The translations under genes and the position numbers were made by a program. Source: Pseudomonas sp. A-RE-19 (lineage in GTDB: Bacteria; Pseudomonadota; Gammaproteobacteria; Pseudomonadales; Pseudomonadaceae). Taken from it: a stretch of DNA of 64,000 nt. The notes under the pieces are model-generated. The model saw only the letters and a program-made list of their open reading frames with translations. It ran no database searches and was not told the DNA's origin. Where the stretch lies: contig NZ_JAHBDQ010000003.1 of NCBI RefSeq assembly GCF_019956555.1, forward strand, positions 1 to 64,000, given 5' to 3'. Of the stretch, positions 58,648 through 64,000 are shown in pieces; position 1 is the stretch's first letter, and every line of letters starts with the position of its first letter.

Positions 58648-58740
58648 TATCGCGGGCAAGCCCGCTCCCACAGGGATCATCAGCATTCACACGATTTGTG
58701 CTGGCGGCGAATATCCTGTGGCAGCGGGCTTGCCCGCGAA
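58648..58740. repeat. REP pair (variant GTGGGAGCGGGCTTGCCCGCG), inverted
   Basis: Inverted copies with a GCGGGCTTGCCCGC core, a hybrid of the two other subtypes, between the epimerase gene and ureJ. Confidence 0.8.
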
Positions 58741-58764
58741 GAGGCCGGTTCAGACGCTAGAGAA

Positions 58765-59337
58765 TCACCCCGCCAGCAACCAAACCCCAGTCGCCGCCGA
58801 AGCCGCACCCGCCAGCCGAACCAGTGGGGCGGCGGCCTGAGGCAAGACGCGAACCATCGCATAACCCAACCCATGCAACGCCGCCGTCGCCGCCACAAAC
58901 CCTATTGCATACGCCCAAGGGCTCGACATTTGCGGCAATTCCAGACCATGCGCCACGCCATGAAACAGCGCAAACAATGCGGTCGCGGCCAGCGCCAGGC
59001 TCAACGGCGGACGCACCGCCAACGCCACAGCCAGCCCCAACGCCAATACCGATGCGGCAATCCCGCTTTCCAGCGCCGGCAGGTTCAATCCTTCGAAGCC
59101 CAGCAGCCCACCGATCAGCATCGTGCCCACGAACGTGCACGGCAGCGCCCAGCGCGCGGCGCCTTTCTGTTGCGCGGCCCATAACCCCACGGCAAGCATC
59201 GCCAGCAAGTGATCGAGGCCGCCGATCGGGTGGCCGATGCCGGCCATCAAGCCATTGTCGCCATGGCCTGGGTGAGCGAACGCGATGGCCGGGGTCAGCA
59301 GCAGGGCCATGGCGCCCAGAATGCGTTTCAGTGTCAT
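58765..59337 (-). CDS. ureJ: HupE/UreJ family membrane protein
   Basis: Encodes 190 residues with a signal-like first helix, then HPGHGDNGLMAGIGHPIGG and DHLLAMLAVGLWA, the His/Asp-rich motif of HupE/UreJ proteins, and about six membrane helices. These are thought to import Ni2+ across the inner membrane for urease or hydrogenase. Standing directly after ureG supports a urease role. The whole ureE-F-G-J run is on one strand. Confidence 0.9.
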   Translation of the reverse strand: MTLKRILGAMALLLTPAIAFAHPGHGDNGLMAGIGHPIGGLDHLLAMLAVGLWAAQQKGAARWALPCTFVGTMLIGGLLGFEGLNLPALESGIAASVLALGLAVALAVRPPLSLALAATALFALFHGVAHGLELPQMSSPWAYAIGFVAATAALHGLGYAMVRVLPQAAAPLVRLAGAASAATGVWLLAG

Positions 59338-59365
59338 GGATAAGCTTCCTTGTTGATAAGTGTGG

Positions 59366-59980
59366 TCAGGCCGCAGTCAGCAGGCCCTGGCGTTCGATGA
59401 AGGCGATGATGGCTTCCAGGCCCTGGCCGGTTTTCTGGTTGCTGAAAACAAACGGTTTGCCGTTGCGCATGCGTTGGGTGTCGCTGTCCATAATCTCCAG
59501 CGAGGCGCCTACCAGCGGCGCCAGATCGATTTTGTTGATCACCAGCAAGTCTGACTTGCAGATGCCGGGCCCGCCCTTGCGCGGCAGCTTGTCGCCGGCC
59601 GAAACGTCGATCACGTAGATCGTCAGGTCGGACAGTTCCGGGCTGAAGGTGGCCGAGAGGTTGTCGCCACCGGACTCCACCAGAATCAGGTCCAGCCCCG
59701 GGAAGCGCCGGTTCAGTTGATCCACGGCTTCGAGGTTGATCGAGGCGTCTTCGCGGATCGCCGTGTGCGGGCAGCCGCCGGTTTCCACGCCGATGATCCG
59801 CTCGGGTGCCAGGGCTTCGTTACGCACCAAAAAGTCAGCATCTTCGCGGGTATAGATGTCGTTGGTCACGACGGCGAGGTTGTAGCGTTCACGTAGAGCC
59901 AGGCACAGGGCCAGGGTCAGGGCGGTTTTGCCGGAGCCGACCGGGCCGCCGATGCCGACGCGCAGAGGTTGGGCGTTCAT
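59366..59980 (-). CDS. ureG: urease accessory GTPase UreG
   Basis: Encodes 204 residues from 59980; an in-frame ATG four codons upstream is less likely. UreG is the SIMIBI GTPase that delivers Ni2+ to apo-urease with UreF and Ure[12 protein letters not shown] (P-loop, near 10), the metal-binding [18 protein letters not shown] and NKIDLAP are all present. ureF lies 23 bp upstream. Confidence 0.97.
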   Translation of the reverse strand: MNAQPLRVGIGGPVGSGKTALTLALCLALRERYNLAVVTNDIYTREDADFLVRNEALAPERIIGVETGGCPHTAIREDASINLEAVDQLNRRFPGLDLILVESGGDNLSATFSPELSDLTIYVIDVSAGDKLPRKGGPGICKSDLLVINKIDLAPLVGASLEIMDSDTQRMRNGKPFVFSNQKTGQGLEAIIAFIERQGLLTAA

Positions 59981-60003
59981 GTGATTCTCCAAAGTAAAAG
60001 GCC

Positions 60004-60678
60004 CTAGGAACGGAACAGACGGCTGTACTGGCGCTCATGGGCCATGCACGCCAGGGACAGGCCGAAAGCGGCGCTGCCGGAATGTTCGGGATTGATTCGG
60101 GTGGCGTCTTGCTGCGCCTGTTGCAGCAGCGGCAACAGCTCGCTGGTCAGGCGTTGGGCGGCTTGCTGGCCCAGAGGCAGGGTTTTCATCAGCACTGCCA
60201 ATTGGTTTTCCAGCCAGCTCCAGAGCCAGGCGGCCAGCGCATCTTGCGGGTTGATCTGCCAGGCGCGAGCAGCCAGCGCCCAGCCAAGGGCCAGGTGCGG
60301 TTCAGGGCATTGGTCGAGAAAGGCCCGGGCTGGAGCGTCCAGTTCCGGTAAGCCGTTGAGCAGTTGCTTCAACGAATAACCCATCTGTCGACTTTCCTGA
60401 TACAGCTCGCGGGTTTCGCGGCTGGCGCGATGCTCTTCGCAGCGTTGCAGCAATTGGCCCCAGTTTTCTTCAGTGGCGGCGCTGCAATGGGCGAGCAACA
60501 ACGGGGCGTCGAAACGGGCAAGATTGAGCAGCAATTGGTCGCTGATCCAGCGCCGCGCGCTGTCGGGATCGTTCACGCGGCCGTTATCCACAGCCATCTC
60601 CAGACCCTGGGAATAGCTGTAGCCGCCGATTGGCAGCTGCGGGCTGGCCAGACGCAACAGCGCCCAGGCTGGGTTCAT
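60004..60678 (-). CDS. ureF: urease accessory protein UreF
   Basis: Encodes 224 residues, all-helical, starting [20 protein letters not shown], with [10 protein letters not shown] typical of the family. UreF bridges UreD/H and UreG in the nickel-insertion complex. It overlaps ureE by 4 bp. Confidence 0.96.
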   Translation of the reverse strand: MNPAWALLRLASPQLPIGGYSYSQGLEMAVDNGRVNDPDSARRWISDQLLLNLARFDAPLLLAHCSAATEENWGQLLQRCEEHRASRETRELYQESRQMGYSLKQLLNGLPELDAPARAFLDQCPEPHLALGWALAARAWQINPQDALAAWLWSWLENQLAVLMKTLPLGQQAAQRLTSELLPLLQQAQQDATRINPEHSGSAAFGLSLACMAHERQYSRLFRS

Positions 60679-61175
60679 AAACGCACGCCGAACTGGTGCA
60701 GTTTCGGCGGGTAGTTGAAATCCTCGTCGCCATGCCGCGAATGATGATGGCCGCCGCCATAGGCGCCATGTTCAGGCTGGAACGGGGCTTCGATGTTCTC
60801 GGCCTTGGCACCCAGCTGTTCGAGCATGGCCTTGAGCACGTAATCATCAAGCAGGCGCAACCAGCCGTCGCCGACTTGCAGGGCCACGTGGCGGTTGCCC
60901 AAGTGATAGGCGGCGCGGGTCAGTTCAAAGGCATTGGCGCAGGTAACGTGCAGCAATTGTTCGGGACGAGCGCAAACGCGAACGATGCGCCCGTCTTCAG
61001 CCTGTAGGCATTCGCCGTCATACAACGGTGGCTGCCCGCGCTCCAAAAACAACCCGACGTCTTCACCCTCGGCACTGAAACAGCGCAAACGGCTTTTGCT
61101 CCGGGCTTCGAAGGTCAGGTGCAACTCGGCGCCCCAGACGGGTTGAGGGTCGATTCTGCGATGAATCACCAGCAT
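60675..61175 (-). CDS. ureE: urease nickel metallochaperone UreE
   Basis: Encodes 166 residues from 61175 (MLVIHRRI), eight codons inside a longer frame. The N-terminal peptide-binding domain is followed by a metal-binding domain and a His-rich tail (HGAYGGGHHHSRHGDED) that binds Ni2+. It is the first gene of the accessory set; ureA, ureB, ureC and ureD are not in the window, and in P. aeruginosa too they are at another locus. Confidence 0.96.
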   Translation of the reverse strand: MLVIHRRIDPQPVWGAELHLTFEARSKSRLRCFSAEGEDVGLFLERGQPPLYDGECLQAEDGRIVRVCARPEQLLHVTCANAFELTRAAYHLGNRHVALQVGDGWLRLLDDYVLKAMLEQLGAKAENIEAPFQPEHGAYGGGHHHSRHGDEDFNYPPKLHQFGVRL

Positions 61176-61319
61176 CGGAAGGCTTCCAGCAATGGACAAT
61201 ACTCAGGGTTAGAGCAAGGGGCTTGCCAATTGGGGGAGGCGTAGGAAATGCCTGTCGGAGCGTGAAGGGTGGTTCAGAATTTTGGATCATGTTGGTGCAT
61301 GTGGAGGTTTCGCGCACCA

Positions 61320-61412
61320 ATGTGGGAGCGAGCCTGCTCGCGATGGCGGAGTATCAGTCACATCAAGTGTTGACTGTGGCGACGTTATCGCGAGCAGGCT
61401 CGCTCCCACAGG
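61320..61412. repeat. REP pair (GTGGGAGCGAGC type), inverted
   Basis: Inverted copies between desT and ureE, with the shared inner segment GCGGAGTATCAGT. Confidence 0.85.
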
Positions 61413-61421
61413 GGTATGTAT

Positions 61422-62054
61422 TTACTCGGTACTGCCGAGTCCTTGCCAATGTTTCAGGCCAATAAAGATAAAGCGCAACTGCTGAGTGATTTTCGCCTGC
61501 GGCGTCAGATGCTCCGGCAACGCCTCGGTCGGCGGATCAATGATGTCTGGCAAGGTGGCGAACACGCTTTTGACGATCAGATCGGCCATGACGCTCAACC
61601 CGGCAATATCCAGATGCTGCAGTTTCGGCATCAGCGACAAGTCTGCCGCCAGGTCCGAGCTGATATCTTCGCGCAAGCGGCCAATGGCCTGGCGCACCGG
61701 CAGCGAACCGCCGTACTGCTCGCGGGCCAGAAACAGGAATTGCGAGCGATTGGCCGTCACCACGTCGAGAAAGATTCTTACCGAGGCATCGATGATGCCG
61801 CCCATGACGAACTCGTTATGGCGCACCAGGCGGATGGTTTCGCGGAAGGTCTGACCGACTTCGCTCACCAGCACCAGGCCCAGTTCATCCATGTCGGCGA
61901 AATGCCGGTAGAAACCGGTGGGCACGATCCCGGCGGTTCTGGTCACTTCGCGCAAGCTCAGGCTGCCGAATCCTCGGCCGCTTTCCATCAGCTGGCGGGC
62001 AGCGTCCATCAGGGCGTTGCGGGTCTGTTGTTTCTGTTCGGCGCGGGGGAGCAT
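61422..62054 (-). CDS. desT: TetR family regulator, DesT-like
   Basis: Encodes 210 residues. The N-terminal TetR helix-turn-helix has SLREVTRTAGIVPTGFYRHF, and the helical C-terminal domain fits the acyl-CoA-sensing DesT/FabR group, which adjusts unsaturated fatty acid synthesis. In P. aeruginosa desT lies next to ureE-ureF-ureG as here, which is the main support for the name. The desaturase pair desCB that it controls there is not beside it in this window. Confidence 0.72.
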   Translation of the reverse strand: MLPRAEQKQQTRNALMDAARQLMESGRGFGSLSLREVTRTAGIVPTGFYRHFADMDELGLVLVSEVGQTFRETIRLVRHNEFVMGGIIDASVRIFLDVVTANRSQFLFLAREQYGGSLPVRQAIGRLREDISSDLAADLSLMPKLQHLDIAGLSVMADLIVKSVFATLPDIIDPPTEALPEHLTPQAKITQQLRFIFIGLKHWQGLGSTE

Positions 62055-62161
62055 CGCAAGGGTGTTTTCTGGACAGGACAGCGGCGCACTCTAACAAATC
62101 GGCTTCGCTGGCGTCGAACGGGGATCGGGGGCACGCAGGGAAATGTGGCTTCTATAAAGTC

Positions 62162-62190
62162 AAAAGCCCAATCCGGGGATTGGGCTTTTA
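62162..62190 (-). terminator. Rho-independent terminator of the repeat-protein gene
   Basis: AAAAGCCCAATCC and GGATTGGGCTTTT form a long stem, nineteen bases after the stop on the minus strand. Confidence 0.88.
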
Positions 62191-62208
62191 TTCAGGGCCG
62201 CCATGGAC

Positions 62209-62679
62209 TTAGCTCACAGCGCTGTTGCGTTCGATTACACGGTCACCACCGCCTTCAGCCAGGGTTTGGCCTTGTGGAGTGCGATCGGTGCCATCGGCAG
62301 CCAGGGTTTGGCCTTGTGGAGTGCGATCGGTGCCATCGGCAGCCAGGGTTTGGCCTTGTGGAGTGCGATCGGTGCCATCGGCAGCCAGGGTTTGGCCTTG
62401 TGGAGTGCGATCCGCACCATCAGCGGCCAGGGTTTGACCTTGTGGAGTACGGTCCGAACCATCCTGAGTGATCAGGCCTTTTTCTTTCAGGCGATCATTG
62501 CCACCTTCGGCCAGGGTCTGACCTTGTGGGGTGCGGTCGGTACCATCGGCAGCCACGGTCTGGCTGAACACCGAGTGGTTGTCTTTGACTTGTGGAGTGG
62601 CCTGGTCAGCGGCTGGCAAGGCAAAAGCGGTGCTGGCTAACATCGAGAGGGTCAGGCTAAGCAGTAATTCGCGTTTCAT
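62209..62679 (-). CDS. secreted protein made of 14-residue repeats
   Basis: Encodes 156 residues from 62679 (AAGGAG nine bases upstream). A signal peptide (MKRELLLSLTLSMLASTAFA) is followed by a short linker and six copies of D-G-[TSA]-D-R-T-P-Q-G-Q-T-L-A-x, one at 45-58 and five in tandem at 73-142, plus degenerate pieces (NDRLKEKGLI, GGDRVIERN). No Cys and no membrane segment occur. Proteins like this are, as I recall, sometimes labelled 'phage infection protein' in Pseudomonas, which I cannot verify. Function unknown; the Asp/Gly pattern might bind a cation. Confidence 0.8.
   Translation of the reverse strand: MKRELLLSLTLSMLASTAFALPAADQATPQVKDNHSVFSQTVAADGTDRTPQGQTLAEGGNDRLKEKGLITQDGSDRTPQGQTLAADGADRTPQGQTLAADGTDRTPQGQTLAADGTDRTPQGQTLAADGTDRTPQGQTLAEGGGDRVIERNSAVS
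62257..62466. repeat. 42-bp coding tandem repeat (5 units)
   Basis: Three to four units are identical or nearly so, starting at 62257, 62299, 62341 and 62383, with a diverged fifth. Each equals one 14-residue unit, so copy-number change would keep the frame. Confidence 0.9.
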
Positions 62680-63065
62680 GATGGGTTGCTCCTTGGGAGG
62701 GCGATAAAGTGGGTACGAGGGCAATGCTACTCTCGAGAAGTCGATATAAAAGTTCATAAACGCAATGGTAATAATCAACGGAATTGATTGTTTCGCCGAG
62801 GCGCTCTAGAACGGGCATTTCCGGCAACCGTTTTTGCACTGAGGTGGGTGTTTTCGACTCACTCGTGCAGCACAAAAGTGCGGGTCTGTAACGCCGGATG
62901 AGGGAGCAGTGTGGCCACGACCGATTATTTGAGTGTTAAACGGCTATTCGGTTAAACCTGCACGCCATTTCCCAGTCCTAGATGTCATGGCAGGCCGGTT
63001 CTGGCCTAACGTTTCATAGGTGCGTCGCTGTCCGGGCGCTCAGTTGTATTCAGGAGTCCTGTGCA
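62680..63065. other. 386-bp intergenic region, no gene seen
   Basis: It carries the divergent upstream regions of the repeat protein and the AsmA gene. Visible motifs are the palindrome GCAC-AAAA-GTGC at 62870-62881 and two GTTAAAC direct repeats at 62935 and 62951. No promoter could be assigned with confidence. Confidence 0.5.
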
Positions 63066-64000
63066 ATGACGCGCACTCGTAAAATTCTCGCCTGGACCTT
63101 TGCCAGCCTCATCGTCCTGCTGGCTGTATTGGTTCTGATCATCGCGTTCTTCGATTGGAACCGGATCAAACCACCTCTCAATGCCAAGGTTTCCGAAGAA
63201 CTGCATCGTCCATTTGCCATCAATGGCAACCTCGCAGTGGTCTGGCAGCGCGAACCCGATGAAGGCGGCTGGCGGGCCTGGGTGCCGTGGCCACATGTGG
63301 TGGCTGAAGACCTGAGCCTGGGCAACCCGGACTGGTCGAAGCAACCGCAGATGGCCACCCTCAAACGCGTCGAGTTGCGCATTTCGCCGTTGGCCTTGCT
63401 GACGCAGCGGGTGCTGATCCCGCGCATCGACCTGACCGAACCCAATGCCGACCTACAACGTCTGGCCGATGGCCGCGCCAACTGGACGTTCAAATTCGAC
63501 CCCAAAGACCCGAACGCCGAGCCCTCGAACTGGGTGGTGGACATCGGGGCCATCGGCTTCGACAAGGGCCACGTCACGCTTGATGATCAGAGTTTGAAGA
63601 CTCAACTCGACTTGCTCATCGATCCGTTGGGCAAACCGATTCCATTCAGCGACATCGTCGGCGAAAAGGCGGCGAAATCCGCACTTGAGAAGGGCGGCGC
63701 ACCGCAAAATTATGCGTTTGCGTTGAAGGTCAAAGGCCAATACCACGGTCAGGATCTCGCGGGTCAAGGCAAGATCGGTGGCCTGCTGGCCTTACAGGAC
63801 GCCACCCGGCCGTTCCCGCTTCACGCTCAAATGAAGATCGCCGACACCCGTGTGGAACTGGCCGGCACGCTCACCGATCCATTGAATCTCGGCGCGCTGG
63901 ATCTGCGCCTGAAACTGGCCGGTGCCAGCCTGGGCAATCTCTATCCGCTGATCGGCGTGACGCTCCCGGATACTCCGCCGTACGCCACCGACGGTCACTT
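63066..64000 (+). CDS. AsmA family protein (3' end outside the window)
   Basis: The frame opens at 63066, nine bases after AGGAG, and runs off the window after 311 codons. It starts MTRTRKILAWTFASLIVLLA, a single N-terminal membrane anchor, and continues with the FDWNRIKPPLNAKVSEELHR and FAINGNLAV pattern of AsmA/TamB-like proteins, whose long beta-rich groove faces the periplasm. Such proteins support phospholipid movement to, or assembly of, the outer membrane. The full protein is expected to be roughly twice this length. Confidence 0.88.
   Translation, partial: MTRTRKILAWTFASLIVLLAVLVLIIAFFDWNRIKPPLNAKVSEELHRPFAINGNLAVVWQREPDEGGWRAWVPWPHVVAEDLSLGNPDWSKQPQMATLKRVELRISPLALLTQRVLIPRIDLTEPNADLQRLADGRANWTFKFDPKDPNAEPSNWVVDIGAIGFDKGHVTLDDQSLKTQLDLLIDPLGKPIPFSDIVGEKAAKSALEKGGAPQNYAFALKVKGQYHGQDLAGQGKIGGLLALQDATRPFPLHAQMKIADTRVELAGTLTDPLNLGALDLRLKLAGASLGNLYPLIGVTLPDTPPYATDGH

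Noticed and set aside
58765..61175. Complete urease operon
   Set aside because: Only accessory genes ureE, ureF, ureG and ureJ are present; ureA, ureB, ureC and ureD are absent from the window.

Overview
The window looks like a chromosomal segment of a Pseudomonas of the fluorescens group. The evidence is gene order (rsgA/orn, queG, nnr-tsaE-amiC-mutL-miaA-hfq-hflX-hflK-hflC-hisZ-purA, tandem tRNA-Leu, rnr-rlmB, rpsF-rpsR-rplI-dnaB), GC-rich coding sequence, and about 17 intergenic repeats of the 'GTGGGAGCGAGC' and 'TAGGAGCTGCCGAAGGCTGCGATC' types that are abundant in these genomes. I see no prophage, insertion sequence, CRISPR array or clear horizontally acquired island. Assignments rest on reading the sequence and on remembered family knowledge; no search was run.

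Region by region. 1-1.4 kb: a DUF6708-like protein and a small DUF3077/DUF6124-like gene whose leader folds into a three-way-junction RNA with a loop complementary to the gene's own Shine-Dalgarno region. 1.5-5.2 kb: rsgA, orn, a TRIC-type channel and queG. 5.3-18.2 kb: a long co-directional housekeeping series covering metabolite repair, tRNA modification, cell-wall hydrolysis, mismatch repair, Hfq, the HflKC complex, and histidine and adenylate synthesis. 18.3-23 kb: a chemoreceptor and a ferric-iron ABC importer (binding protein plus fused permease, no ATPase) with a Fur-box candidate. 23.2-33.7 kb: two tRNA-Leu(CAG) units each with its own promoter and terminator, rnr-rlmB, the ribosomal-protein/dnaB cluster, and a YgiQ radical-SAM enzyme.

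33.9-40.7 kb holds the most intriguing protein-coding unit: three abutting genes encoding a giant transglutaminase-DUF2126 protein, a circularly permuted ATP-grasp/alpha-E protein and a second transglutaminase. This is a predicted peptide-modifying or amide-ligase system of unknown product, and a sigma-54-like promoter lies just upstream. 40.9-44.8 kb: a LOG-type nucleosidase, azurin, and the NAD salvage pair pncB-nadE. 45-49.1 kb: a LysR regulator diverging from amaB-amaA of the pipecolate branch of lysine catabolism. 49.4-54.6 kb: a complete branched-chain amino-acid ABC transporter (braCDEFG) with a consensus sigma-54 promoter and a phased array of GGTTGCA repeats upstream.

54.8-55.4 kb is a non-coding stretch with a cluster of DnaA-box-like sequences, far from any dnaA gene. 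55.5-62.1 kb: an SDR oxidoreductase, a CDF transporter with an altered metal site, an AGE-family sugar epimerase, the urease accessory genes ureE-ureF-ureG-ureJ (structural genes are not in the window) and a DesT-like TetR regulator. 62.2-62.7 kb encodes a secreted protein built from 14-residue repeats. The window ends inside an AsmA-family gene.

Nitrogen is a recurring theme: the amino-acid importer and the transglutaminase cassette both have sigma-54-type promoters, and lysine catabolism and urease maturation lie nearby.
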